13,373 bases of DNA from Echinostoma caproni (GCA_900618425.1 UZAN01044826.1:3126-16498); one strand, 5' to 3'. Positions 1 through 9,777 are shown, counted from the stretch's first letter. The notes: a model not told the origin generated them from the letters alone. Numbers and translations: made by a program.

Positions 1-24
1 CGGATATGTGTAACCAAAGCTATA

Positions 25-153
25 TACGTGGTCTACTATGCAGATACCGACACTTTCGGATGATGCTGTTGCTTTACTCGATCCGTAAGATGATTTTATT
101 AATTCTTCATCGAGCATATACAACTGGAAAATATCTATCGGAGCAAATAAGAT
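25..153 (+). pseudogene. Decayed LINE reverse-transcriptase fragment (YADD region)
   Basis: Two overlapping frames together resemble the catalytic core of a non-LTR retrotransposon reverse transcriptase. Frame 1 gives VYYADTDTF at about 31-57, close to the YADD box with its second Asp changed. Frame 2 continues with LSDDAVALLDP (53-85), then a stop, then DDFINSS, WKISI and NKM up to about 153. That order and spacing resemble the usual YADD, 'LLSDD', 'G-x-x-I' and 'K-x-K/M' arrangement. At least one frameshift and one stop make it non-functional. The element would begin left of the window, and nothing after about 200 is recognisable. The assignment rests on motif order only, so it is moderate to weak. 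Confidence 0.42.
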
Positions 154-1278
154 GCACCATTCACTCGATACGTTCTTCTGTGCTCAGCTCTTTTATTTTT
201 TCGGGCCTAAAACCACAATGACCTTGACTTTTTTAAAGAAACAGGACTAAGGTTATCAATAGTGAGCTCTTGATTTTACTAACCACTAACACCTTTTTTC
301 ATTTTCCATTGTCCTCGCTTGCGTAAACGGAATAGCAGTTTTTGTTTCTCGGTCCCGTACCACATACATTTGAATGTGCTCTCCTCCGTTCACCATCTTT
401 TGGTGCCTATTTTAGTACATAATTTATATTTTCAGACACTTTTGTTTGGCCACAAGGAACAATAATTTGGGTCGTGTGCAATCCATATAACCCAGACAAA
501 CCTTTCTGTCTGTTGACCGTGGCTCCACGAGCTTAAACTTTACTATAAGTTTTACTTTCAACCATTGGATTCCTACTTTTTTGATGAGTGAAAATGTACT
601 AAGAACCGGCGACTTTCAAGAGAGGGACGAAATGGTCTTACAGTGAGCGTTTCATGTTATAAATTGCAATGATATTCTTTGTCTATTTTAACCCTCTTTG
701 ACTTAATTCTCTTTCTCAATCTCTAATTCACTGGAACAAACATACCTCAGCATATTAGTTCCCACCAGCTACTTGAAGTCATTTTGAGTCATCCGTATAT
801 TGAAGCGTAATTTGATACATTTAATTGTTTGAATAGGTATAACGATGCACTCTGCGACAGTAAATTTTCCTGCACTTAGGGTGCTCAGTAACTTTTGATG
901 GTGTTCAGTCACTAAAGTGTGTCATGAAAATCTACGGTGCTAAATAAAGCATGTAAGCTTATGGATTGAACTAAATTAGAGTTTTACTTTTAATACACCA
1001 TCTAAATAGGTGAGCCCATTAAATAGCAATGTGTGAAGTATGCCCATCACAACATTTATAACAAACAATTTGTCGAAACAACTGTTTTTCAGTAATCCCC
1101 CTCAAACCGTTTACAGATTACATAGGCAAAATTAGAAAACTGATCACAGAATTAGATACAACACCAATCATGGGTGAGAGTTTGGCATGGTCAACTGGCA
1201 TTTGTGACTTTATTTGTTTTACTAAGTTACGGCGTCATGGTGATTGGACGGCTGACACACTGGGGCCTGATCGATCAC
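154..1278. other. AT-rich stretch without a recognised gene
   Basis: All frames contain frequent stops and I recognise no protein motif, RNA or repeat here. The right-hand end, from about 1160, is richer in G+C and probably belongs to the 3' non-coding part of the neighbouring minus-strand Penelope-like copy. Confidence 0.5.
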
Positions 1279-2140
1279 GGGCCATGGAAGTTGGAATAAC
1301 TGGATCAAACGCTTTTGGGCGAATAGGTCAGGGGTCAGCTTTTCTATCCCGATCTCTTCGGTTATTGCTGGGGTGCGTAACTGAACACCCGTGCACTCGG
1401 TGGGGGACACGATTAAGAATTCTGAAGATGTCCGGATTTATTTGGTGTCCCGTGTCGCCTAAGTGGGTTAGCTGGAGCTGTTTATTGGTCCGGACTGTTC
1501 TATTCTTAACCAGCGTGATTGATCGGGGAAGATAGCTGTCGTGCCGTCCGACCAACCTAAGATGTGATACAGACGCATGGGAAAGAGTAAACAGCCATTG
1601 ATGAAGTCATCATTGACAGTCTATCCTTATTTTGAAAGTGGTGCTCCTATGATCCCCCAGGAACTCTTCAAAACACGCACCGTAATTTTAAAGCGTTGAA
1701 GGCGTTGTTACTTGCTCCGTTCAGACGTCGAAGTCGGATCTCACTCACGGCATCGCCTTTGAAGCGCAAACTGACGAACAAACCTTTCTCAAAGTTTGCA
1801 TGAGAGTTTTCGGTATTCGTTCAAACTGACTCCTTTCGATCCCGGTATCCGTTCCCATGTAATGTTTTTCTAACGAGCGTTAGCTTATCGTCCAACACCT
1901 TAGAGCAGAGTGCCCTTACTCTGGTTGCAAGCATTTCCCTATTTTACGTTTCCCTTGGATGCTAACGAAACTATTGCAATTCCTGTACTGGTCAGTTCAT
2001 GTTGATCTTCGGTACACCTTTCGTACAACCCAACCATCTTCCATTCTGCTTAGACACACACCCGGAAATGATAATTGATTGTTCGTTTCGCGTTCGATTG
2101 TGAAACGTGCTTGAAAAGGAATCACTGAAAAACAATTGTT
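1279..2140 (-). pseudogene. Penelope-like element: end of RT domain plus GIY-YIG endonuclease, decayed
   Basis: Reading the minus strand from 2140 down, several frames give a Penelope-like polyprotein in the right order. FTIERE (about 2104-2087), QLSFPG (2077-2060, the usual 'L-x-FLDV') and VYRRST (2017-2000, usually VYRKPT) mark the end of the RT palm. SFVSI and VRALCSKVLDD (1919-1887), then NGY (1853-1845), form the thumb. FVSLRFKGD (1778-1752) and KDRL form the linker. VYSF (about 1592) and VGRT (about 1556, with a TAG where the YIGRT-type Tyr should be) start the GIY-YIG nuclease. HLGDTGH (1465-1445), EIGIEKLTPDL and the terminal QLPWP (ending near 1279) complete it. PLE RTs copy RNA at a nicked target and the GIY-YIG domain cuts the DNA. 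There are at least three frame changes and about six stops, and the conserved Cys of the 'KPxLC' motif is Phe. The catalytic RT half is missing, so the copy is 5'-truncated and old. The extended, collinear motif match makes the family call strong. Confidence 0.85.
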
Positions 2141-2814
2141 TCATCAAATTGTGCTTGATGTAAATAGCAACGGGGTTCATATTTTCGAATTGAACCGCAC
2201 CACTCACAGTCAATAAATCAAATATCAGTTTCGGCTCTGCTTTTATTGTGATCAAGTTTCATTTTTTATTTCGTAAGGCGCTCAATCATCTTTCTCTGTC
2301 GATCGTCAAAATATGGCTTTTTTCAGCTCTTCATTAATTTAGGGCCTCTTAGCCAATCAGATTTACTCGCTGTATTTCGAGGAAATTAAACGTGCATTCT
2401 GTGTGTTGCTCTCTTTACCAATAGGAAGTGTTCCTTTCATCCTTATAATGAATGGATCTATGCCCTGAACTCGCAAACACTTGTTCATCACCTGGTCCCT
2501 TTTCCCACATTCTAAAGCTCTGTGAGGTGCTGAATCTCATTTGTGCATTTGCAGAATCAGATAATGCCATTTTATCTTCGAGTCTTTGAAAATAAAAAGA
2601 ATTTCCTTTGAACTACTTTTTTACTAGTACTGCACTGTCCTTGTTCTACACATCATGTATTGATTTAGTATTCATTTTATTAGTTTATATTTACTATCTG
2701 CAAGGGAAGAATACCTTCAACGTTTTCATTACTAACAATGCTTTCTACGCAGACCAATCCGTTCGACATACCTCGTAGCACCGTTAATTTATGCTCAGTT
2801 CCCAGAATTATAAG
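2141..2814. other. AT-rich stretch without a recognised gene
   Basis: This lies between two Penelope-like copies. A minus-strand open frame reaches into 2141-2255, but its translation upstream of the RT motifs does not resemble the YVDD region expected there. I take 2140 as the approximate truncation point. Nothing else is recognised. Confidence 0.45.
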
Positions 2815-2827
2815 CAATTTTATTGAC
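2815..2827 (+). repeat. Left copy of 13-bp direct repeat (probable target-site duplication)
   Basis: The sequence caattttattgac here is repeated exactly at 3365-3377. The two copies bracket the Penelope-derived insertion tightly: the inverted-repeat arm begins at the very next bases. This is the signature left by target-primed insertion. Confidence 0.7.
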
Positions 2828-2876
2828 TGCATCTGTACACGAGCATACTGCAGTCCAAGTGATTTTATAGTCAGTG
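2827..2876 (-). repeat. Left inverted-repeat arm
   Basis: The reverse complement of this arm matches 3235-3285 at about 47 of 50 positions with one 1-nt gap. The shared core includes cacttggactgcagtatgc. The arm starts at the edge of the left direct repeat and ends just before the in-frame stop (2880-2882) that opens the coding piece. Confidence 0.9.
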
Positions 2877-2897
2877 AGATAACAGCTTAAGAAAACA

Positions 2898-3137
2898 ATG
2901 GACGATAATTTTGCAAATGTTACGTCATCGATTGATCGGAGAAAGTTTAGATCTTCGATAACGCAACATTTACTCGAACAAAAACACTGTATCACCCCAC
3001 CCCACGCATTCCGTGTCATCTACAAGACAGCAAACACAAAATTACTGAAATTTACCGAGGCCCTAGCCATTCACACTCTCAAACCTGATCTATGCAAACA
3101 ACGCGAATGGTTAGTCACATTAGCTTTGCCTTGGTGA
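2898..3137 (+). CDS. C-terminal piece of Penelope-like GIY-YIG endonuclease/RT
   Basis: This 79-residue open frame matches the last part of a Penelope-like protein. It contains the late GIY-YIG segment (SSITQHLLEQKH, around residues 19-30), then FRVIYKT, then FTEALAIHTLKPDLC (about residues 52-66), and ends in LALPW directly before the stop. The TEA-x-x-I-x-x-x-KPxLC and final L-x-LPW signatures are characteristic of the family, and the conserved Cys is present. The RT domain and the N-terminal GIY-YIG motif are absent. An in-frame TAA at 2880-2882 and the inverted arm lie just upstream, so this is a truncated fragment and the first Met is not a real start. It has no internal stop, unlike the other copies in the window. 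Confidence 0.85.
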   Translation: MDDNFANVTSSIDRRKFRSSITQHLLEQKHCITPPHAFRVIYKTANTKLLKFTEALAIHTLKPDLCKQREWLVTLALPW

Positions 3138-3234
3138 TTGACCCCCTGCCCTATCTCGTCCCCCTTTTTTGTGTTTTTGCGTTGCGTTGTCCGTTGTGAT
3201 TAGCGATCTTGTGTTTTTCTCTCAAATCTGTTTT

Positions 3235-3285
3235 CACTGACGATAAAAATCACTTGGACTGCAGTATGCACGTGTATAGATGCAG
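3235..3285 (+). repeat. Right inverted-repeat arm
   Basis: This is the forward copy of the 50-nt segment whose reverse complement lies at 2827-2876. It starts about 100 nt after the PLE stop codon, the place where a PLE pseudo-LTR would lie. It contains a small self-complementary core with CACGTG at 3269-3274. Confidence 0.9.
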
Positions 3286-3364
3286 CGAAATGACCATGGA
3301 TACATTGTGCAAACCCATGTTTCTGACTTCTCTGTTCAAATTTGTGACGGAAAAACAGTGTTTT

Positions 3365-3377
3365 CAATTTTATTGAC
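3365..3377 (+). repeat. Right copy of 13-bp direct repeat (probable target-site duplication)
   Basis: Exact second copy of caattttattgac, also found at 2815-2827. Bases flanking the two copies differ, so the match is confined to the 13 bp. Confidence 0.7.
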
Positions 3378-5190
3378 ATCAATATATTAACATACTAAGC
3401 ATTCTGTTTTAGTGCAATCAAATATACGCTCTTCAAAGGTGATAGTGATTTTATATAAAAAGGCAACAACAAAAACGAATTAATACAACAATTTGCAATT
3501 CATATTGATGATTTCGTTCACCAAAACTTTTGTGTCCGTTTCGATTTTGTAGAATTTGTTCTATGTAGAATGTGATAGAACTCTTTTACTCCCACTAATC
3601 ACATAATTTCTACTGTGGATTTATTCCAACTATTTGTTCTTTTATTTTTTAGATTTCAAAAAGAGGCAAAGTGATGAGCATACGGTCTTCCCTGGTTCAT
3701 CTCCCGTCACACATTTGACAAATAAGCAGCGATACAATCTGCGATATCCTTTTTTCTCAGATTACTTCTCAGCTCCTAATCAGATTATTTGACGGTGCAA
3801 TCTTCCAAACCCTGACCTTCAACATTCAAAATATAATCATCTGTTTGGTTTGTTTTAGTATGTATTACATTGTTTTACGTAGTTCTACTTACCAACTAAA
3901 AGTGGTGAATTAAAGCATTTCTCCTGATGAACATACCTCTACTTAGTCATCGCTTGGAAACACGCAACATTTGGAATAAAGTATTTTTCTAATGTGACAA
4001 GTTTATTTTGTAATTCATTTAATCGAACTTTCTGTTGCAAGGTGGATAGAGTTTCATACCGGTTTGCAAACAAGATATTCCCGGCAAGAGATATGAGCAT
4101 AAGCTACAGTTACATACAGAGAGGGAACGTGTTTTAAGAGTAGTATCTAATGAAGCCATTTTACCGACCTTATAACCTGGATGCAATTATTTCAGTGAAC
4201 ATAACGTGCTTCAAAAGAAAACATTTTATGTGGTTGAACTGCAGCTTTGATAACCATTTCATCCACACACTTCACCATTCTCATAACTGACAACGGTAAC
4301 CATTTGGTCCTGACACCCGATGAAATCTTTAAACCGCTCCGAAGATCGAGTAATAAAATTGGAGTAGTGTTTTATTATTCAGCACATTTTTGATAGTCCA
4401 TCAGTGGAAAGGATCAAATGCTAACTGACCACAAGCGATGATCTGAATGTATTAATTATTCACCAAATGAACACTAATCAAAACTTTACTGTGTTGAGCA
4501 CACGTCCAAAGCACGTTGAAGACAGATTGGATTTTAATCTATACCAAGTTTAACCCTAATTATTCGAAAATACAGGTCATACGATATATTTCCTCGGTTT
4601 CAGTGGCATACCAATTTTTGAGGATACTAGAGAAATTGATAGAACATGAAAACTACAGTGCTCAGGGTATTGCAAACTACAAAACGATAAAAGGCGCACT
4701 TCTTCACATAAAGCCAATTATCGTCTTTCTAAATAGAACAAGGTCGGTAATGTCAATTGCTGAACCCTTGTGCATTGCCCTCATAGTTAGTTAACCAGGG
4801 GAGATTTCTATGAGCAAACCTGATCCCAATGTATATCTGGGAAGATTTGACTTAATTAGGAGGCATTTTCAAGTCGATAACATCGTGTTCTCAAATTAGT
4901 TATTGTCAAAACGTTTTGTAGCTCAATTTATTTCGAAATCCCATTTGGTGTAGAATTATCTTCCGATATTTCGGTCCCTGTAGAAAAATGAGAGTTTTCG
5001 TTTTTACCATTTATAAATCACAGACTTGGTTGTTAACAGAGAACTTCTGCTGCCAGAACTGAGAGTGATGGTTTAAATTTGACATGAAGCTGCCGTCAGT
5101 TTGTGCTATACCTCTTCTTTTAAGATAGACAACCAATCGTATTATTTCTTCATCTACGATAAGGCTATACCACTGATGCTAATTAGCTTA
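3378..5190. other. Long AT-rich stretch without a recognised gene
   Basis: The longest open frame (4516-4794, +) is AT-rich, biased to Ile, Lys and Asn, and has no motif I recognise, so I treat it as chance. I found no RNA gene and no clear repeat by eye. Confidence 0.5.
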
Positions 5191-5627
5191 TTAGATTACC
5201 CCAATTTTGCCTGTTCTCAATGAATCTCCTCCAAACGGTTTAGGTACCGAAAGAGTTGAGGACACAGTGTGATAGAACGTCAAACGATATTCTGCACTTG
5301 TTTTACAGTTTCTGATTTTTTTACAAATCTCCCTTGATACACTGACGACGTTTCCTAGCATGCGCTTCACCTGTTGTTTGATTGGGACCAAGAGCATCTG
5401 TTCATCTGCTTGGCCGGTCAGTAAAGCAGATAGCGTTCTGATTTATGACTGTGGTANTAGTAATGAAGTAGTTTTGAACAGAAATGAGTGTAGTGAACAA
5501 GACTTATTGATACCGATTCGCCTTCTTTGTCTACTACATCACCATTTATATCACCCAAATGTAAAACCGTAGGGCGGAGATCATGCTTACAACCTTTACC
5601 GAATCCGGGATTGAAAACATACCACAA
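5191..5627 (-). other. Protein-like open frames, unidentified, possibly a broken gene or exon pair
   Basis: Two minus-strand frames read more like protein than their surroundings. The upstream one (5627 to about 5480) contains LRPTVLHLGDINGDVVDKEG. The downstream one (about 5440 to 5350) contains LLTGQADEQMLLVPIKQQV followed by KRMLGN. They are in different frames and separated by less than 50 nt, so they would need either a frameshift or a very short intron. The single ambiguous base of the window (5457) lies between them. Candidate splice signals (AG before 5437, GT near 5350) are weak. I do not recognise the protein. It could be an old pseudogene, a transposon remnant or chance. Confidence 0.2.
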
Positions 5628-6972
5628 ACAGTAAACAGCATCGTTATTCTTTAAACTTTGGGAATTATTATGCGGTAGCCACAGTCCATTGGAAAAAAAT
5701 TGAAATGTAGTTTTAATATTGAGTCATAAAAGTTACAAAACAAGTGAACAAACTTCCTTGGATATTATTTATACAAAAATAATAATACGCACAAAACTAA
5801 TTCCGAAAACGGTTGTGTAATTTAATGGTGGAAGTCATGAAGCCGCTGCTCTGGTAATAAAATCCGTAATACTTTCGGAGATAAAAGGAGTGATCGGGCT
5901 ACCGAATTAGTTTGTACCTTCATTAACTTTGTCAGATTAGGTTTTTAAGTTCAACTTCACTTACCATTTTCTTGTTAACACAGGGCTTTAAACTCACTTG
6001 TTTCCGTCAGCCTTTATTTATTTCAAAGCTCAAAAAGCATTTCCCACAACATTTGCCAGTGCAGGGTAGGTGTTGGTGGATGATTCCAAATAAAATATGA
6101 TCACCACCAATAATTTATACATTCCATACAGAGAATAGACATGTGTTACTCTTCAACAGCTGTAATTTAACAGTCTCAGCTAGTTCTCAATTTTACAACC
6201 GATTTCAATGGTGTTATAGTGAATCCTGCAGGCTACGGTAAATCAGTATTGTATTTTGTCAAGAATCCCGGTTCCATAACTTGTTTTGTTCTTCAAAGCT
6301 GTTGATGGATAGAATTTGTACACCGTTTATCTATGGAATTTCAAAAGTTGGTTTGTAATTGTGCTTTTATAACAACCAATTAATTACCATTGCTAGATCT
6401 TAAGGGTGTTGAAAATCCAAAACATTTTTTCACCACACTGTGCTTTGACCACATTCTCCAGCAGTAGTTGCTCAAACAGCTTTCATTCTAGACAGAACAA
6501 AATCCAATCCCCAATCGCACCAGCTGCTTGCTTGGTTCATGTGTAATACGTGATTCACACATATTGTTAGCCTGTGCCTCGTTAAATACTCCGATGTGAG
6601 GATTAATTGACCTGGTCTTCTTTAATTTACGTCCGTTGCCCGGAAAACAATCTGTCGCTCAAAGTTCCATGTGTCCGCGACCGCACTAATTAATCTGGTG
6701 TTCCCGAAATAAAACTGTTGCCTCGCTCCATGTAAACCTTGAAACCGTTCAGCAAACGTAAGTATGCTGATAAAAAAAAGACTTCAGAACCCGTTATCCA
6801 AAAGAGGTGATCACGCAGGTCCAGAGTTTTGTACTTTGACTCGATATATCGATCCAAGCAAATGAACCAAACATCTTGCACAATAAAATGCAGATTATAA
6901 AAACTTGCTTAAGACAGTGTACAAACTACCAATGACCTTATTTTTTGGTTTCCTTAGAACGTATTTCGAAAA
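5628..6972. other. AT-rich stretch without a recognised gene
   Basis: A 63-residue minus-strand frame (6690-6881) has a fairly even composition (it includes LDLRDHLFWITGSE) but no motif I know. It has no convincing flanking splice sites. Nothing else stands out. Confidence 0.4.
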
Positions 6973-7043
6973 CAAACCCAAGTCTAGCGGTATGATAATC
7001 GCTTCGGGTGCGACTGTTCCCGGGTTCGTATCCCGACTGAACC
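6973..7043 (+). pseudogene. tRNA-Pro(CGG)-like sequence, head of a probable SINE
   Basis: From 6982 to 7036 the sequence follows a eukaryotic tRNA-Pro almost base for base and without length change. The D arm is gtctagcggtatgat (6982-6996). The anticodon arm carries the loop ttcgggt (7003-7009) with anticodon CGG. The T arm is ccgggttcgtatcccg (7020-7035). The internal Pol III promoter is visible as an A box around 6985-6996 and a B box at 7023-7033. The anticodon and T stems each have one mismatch at their outer pair. The acceptor strands (6973-6979 and 7037-7043) do not pair, and the T8-type linker is lost, so this is not a working tRNA. A GC-richer sequence follows directly, as in tRNA-derived SINEs. 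Confidence 0.75.
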
Positions 7044-7190
7044 CGCAACAAAATAGGGCTGTAGAAGCCTGGTGGTAACGTCACCAAATTAGCACCCCGG
7101 GGCGGTGTTTGCATCCCACCACCACGGCCTGGTTTTCCCATTGTATGTTGAATAGCAGCCTTCTGACTGGCCGCTTCCTCCTTCCTAAAA
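7044..7190 (+). mobile_element. Probable body of tRNA-derived SINE
   Basis: The roughly 150 nt after the tRNA-like head are clearly richer in G+C than the flanks and end around the change to AT-rich sequence near 7190. No coding motif is seen. The extent is inferred from composition. There is no obvious poly(A) or simple-repeat tail, and only a 7-bp flanking match (caatgac at 6930 and 7209), which could be chance. The call depends on the tRNA head. Confidence 0.5.
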
Positions 7191-8536
7191 GATGTATCTT
7201 TGTATATTCAATGACAATGAAGTAAAGGCAAGAGAAAAAAGAAAAATTGTCAGTAATTTTCTTCAAAATCTTAGGGTACTAGAATGGTCATCTGGAAATT
7301 GTGGAATGATTTTAGTTCGGGATGCGGAAATTGATTGGTTGGATGTTGTTGGGGAACACATCAGCACCAACAGAACGACGATCTACCCAAATATTCATTT
7401 TGTATTCTTGTGGATGGACACACCACAACTGAAACACGAGCAGTGATACTGTTATTTAACTTGATATACACACGCGGAGCGGAAGAACATGGATTCAGAA
7501 AACTGGCATATCATGTTGCCCAAGAAAGAAGAACTGCATGTTTGTACAAACAAAGCGCCAACTGGTTTGTAACCAGACACTCATTTATATGCTAATAGTG
7601 TTCTTAAAATAGAAGTTACTAAAGACTGGTAGCGGTTAAACGCCTGGAAAACGATCTGACTCTCAACAAATCTGCTTTACAAACTGATAAACTGTATACT
7701 GAAAATTTACTGTCAAGTCAGCATAGGGACACTTAATTTATTTAACGTCGCCGTGACGTCCTAATGAGAATGCGCAGACAGCTTTAAATGAATCACTATC
7801 ATTTCGCACAAAATAAACAAAAACGTGGGCATTTTTGCGAATTAGGGTTTCAAATGTCATAAGAAAAGTTAATTTGCGCGTTGCCAATAACAACAGCTCA
7901 TGCTAGGCCCTTTTTCGTTCCACCCAATAACTATTAGCCAGATAGAGTAAATGAAACGGTACACTCTTTCCAGTAGCGTATTTTAAACCAAAAGAGTGCT
8001 ACCCCATTTTTGATGCATATTTATGATGAATCGCTAGGCAACGAACGTTGAACCAGACTGTTAAATGGGGATACAAAGTGGGGGCAACATCGTTTAGAGG
8101 TTTGGTGCGTTAGTTACCAACCTCATTAGATGTCATAAAATAACGTTAAAAACTAACGAATCAAGTTATTTAGGTACCAAAAGTAAAACAGCATTGTTCA
8201 GGTATCTGAATTGTTTGCTTTTGTGCAAAAAATCAATCTTTTCTTCTTTAAAGAGAAGCTTTTCTGAAAATTTGTGTCAGATTTCGTTAAACGTAAGGTG
8301 GTTGTTGTGGAACACAAAATAAAAGACCAACTGTAAGCTCAATTTATCTTTCTTGAAGCGACCATGTAATAATCATCCTACGAATATGTATTTGTTTATC
8401 CTCATTGATCAATGCACTGTTTATTCTGTCATTTAGGAAATTGTTTTAAACAACAGTTCCATTGGTGAAGTCATGAAACGTCCCACCATCAGGAGCGACT
8501 TGCATAAACACATCAGATAAACAACAAGCTTTAGTT
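7191..8536. other. Stretch without a recognised gene
   Basis: Two overlapping plus-strand frames (7192-7446 and 7335-7595) contain pieces such as GFRKLAYHVAQERRTACLYK that read like protein. I cannot assign them to a family and see no splice context. The rest is AT-rich. A small perfect dyad, ctggtt-tgt-aaccag, lies at 7562-7576. Confidence 0.35.
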
Positions 8537-8591
8537 AATTCTGGAATCCTTTTGCTGCATCTCAACTGGTGCTTACTGCAAAATACGAAAC
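8537..8591 (+). repeat. Left arm of 55-nt inverted repeat
   Basis: This arm pairs with 8707-8761 at 47 of 55 positions without gaps. The best block is ctggtgcttactgca. See the paired arm for the element interpretation. Confidence 0.85.
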
Positions 8592-8706
8592 CCATGCTAG
8601 CGTCAGCAAAAGGAGGTCTACATCACTCTGGCAATGCCCTGATAACCACGTAAGGTTGAGTGAATTGATATCATGTTAGATTATCAACACCTTTTATATG
8701 AGAACT
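8592..8706. other. 115-nt spacer between inverted-repeat arms
   Basis: The spacer has no open frame of note and no motif I recognise. With the arms it makes a 225-nt unit, a size typical of foldback or MITE-like elements. Confidence 0.5.
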
Positions 8707-8761
8707 GTTTTGTATTCTGCAGTAAGCACCAGCTGAAATGCAACTAAATGATTCCGGAATT
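8707..8761 (-). repeat. Right arm of 55-nt inverted repeat
   Basis: The reverse complement matches 8537-8591 with 8 mismatches. The unit could be a non-autonomous DNA transposon (MITE), a foldback element, or two nested copies of one repeat in opposite orientation. No clear target-site duplication flanks it. The match fades outside the arms, although a partial 'caag' similarity continues about 12 nt further. Confidence 0.85.
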
Positions 8762-9777
8762 CAATCGTGCTCACTTGCAGTGTTGTGTTCTTTTTTCAAG
8801 TTTATTTCGGAAATTAATTGCTTTAATAATCTCCGTGATTATTTAAATCCAACTGTCAACGGTTCGTGTAGTTTCACGTTTCATTCTGCACCGAAGCAGC
8901 AGTTGGTTTCAACTTCACAAAGACAATCCAGAATGACTTTCATGACATATTAGCACCTGAGGTTAGTACGAGCATTAAGTTCGCCCCTAATGGAAAACCA
9001 AATTCACCGTAATCTTTTCCGTCACTATTGATACCTTTAATCAATATTGCCCTAAACATCAGCTGAGATGAATTTTTGATCATCGCTGAATTTCTAAATC
9101 AATGACAAATTGTAGAATCTGATTTGCTTACTCATGAGTAGTCAAACGTGAATTTATTCTATCCTCTAAGAAAATGGATTAAAACAGTCGTTGCAATATC
9201 TGCATTAATCATAGTCCCAAGAAAAAATAAAAACACCGCTGGAACGGAATATTGACCAATATGTAAATTAAGAAAATTAATATTATTCTAGAAAAAGTTA
9301 GGACGGAGAAGTAGTCCTAGCTAAAGGGTAATTTTGAAAAGCCGCCAGGCAAACTGATTTTTTTCTAATATAGCATCGCTGGAAAATGAAACGAATAACA
9401 AGTTTTGTGTTCAGTGCTTCGCTTACTTCAATACTGTCTCCGTTTGTTGATAGTTATAAATAATAAACCACTTTGAAACGAACTCATTAGACTCATCGGT
9501 TTACAAACAGTGATGGAGAAAAGGGAGAAATTTCCATCCACCTATTCAAATGCATATCTTGTAATTATGGTCAGTATATTATTATTATATTATAAGATGT
9601 GAGGTGCGGGGAATTTTCCTTCATTACTGCTTCCATTGACTGATATTTTCGCCACACCTTAAGTTACTTATCATCAGAAGAAGCTAACTCTGCACTAAAT
9701 TATATCTGATATTGTTTCCATAGAATGCAACTCTGCATAACCAAACATCCAATTCCATAAGGAAGAAAACTGCTACA
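8762..9777. other. AT-rich stretch without a recognised gene
   Basis: The short frame 8738-8953 starts inside the inverted-repeat arm and has no recognisable motif. Nothing else is seen apart from small AT runs near 9578-9596. Confidence 0.45.

Larger units (their letters stand above)
2828..3364 (+). mobile_element. Short Penelope-like element insertion with inverted terminal-repeat pieces
   Basis: A 537-nt unit lies between perfect 13-bp direct repeats. In order it holds an inverted copy of a 50-nt segment (2827-2876), the C-terminal coding end of a Penelope-like protein (2898-3137), about 100 nt of pyrimidine-rich trailer, the forward copy of the 50-nt segment (3235-3285), and about 80 nt more. 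PLEs are known to carry pseudo-LTRs, and partial, inverted or 5'-truncated copies are common for them. I infer that the 50-nt segment belongs to the pseudo-LTR and that the left copy was added in inverted orientation during insertion. The intact coding end, 94% similar arms and perfect direct repeats suggest a younger insertion than the other PLE debris in this window. Confidence 0.7.

Noticed and set aside
1170..1535. 121-residue plus-strand open frame
   Set aside because: It is the antisense of the Penelope-like endonuclease region, whose motifs are clear on the minus strand.
2795..3019. Minus-strand open frame across the left inverted arm
   Set aside because: It overlaps the recognisable PLE coding strand and has no motif of its own.
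3237..3290. Hammerhead ribozyme core (CTGACGA at 3237-3243 and GAAA at 3287-3290), expected because PLE pseudo-LTRs often carry one
   Set aside because: The intervening sequence does not form stem II against the core, and the left inverted copy has CTGACTA instead, so the motif is not conserved between arms.
3921..3975. CTGATGA ... GAAA on the plus strand near 3926
   Set aside because: The intervening bases do not pair next to the core; likely a chance match in 13 kb.
6690..6881. 63-residue minus-strand frame as a gene
   Set aside because: Reads smoothly but has no family motif, no splice signals of quality and no coding neighbour.
6973..7043. Functional tRNA-Pro gene
   Set aside because: The acceptor strands do not pair, position 8 is not T, and the outer pairs of the anticodon and T stems are mismatched.
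9578..9596. attattattat-type run as a microsatellite
   Set aside because: Too short and irregular to be informative in AT-rich DNA.
9619..9677. CTGATGA followed by GAAA on the minus strand (hammerhead-like)
   Set aside because: No stem II between the two boxes apart from a 1-nt-loop dyad, and no matching stems I or III.
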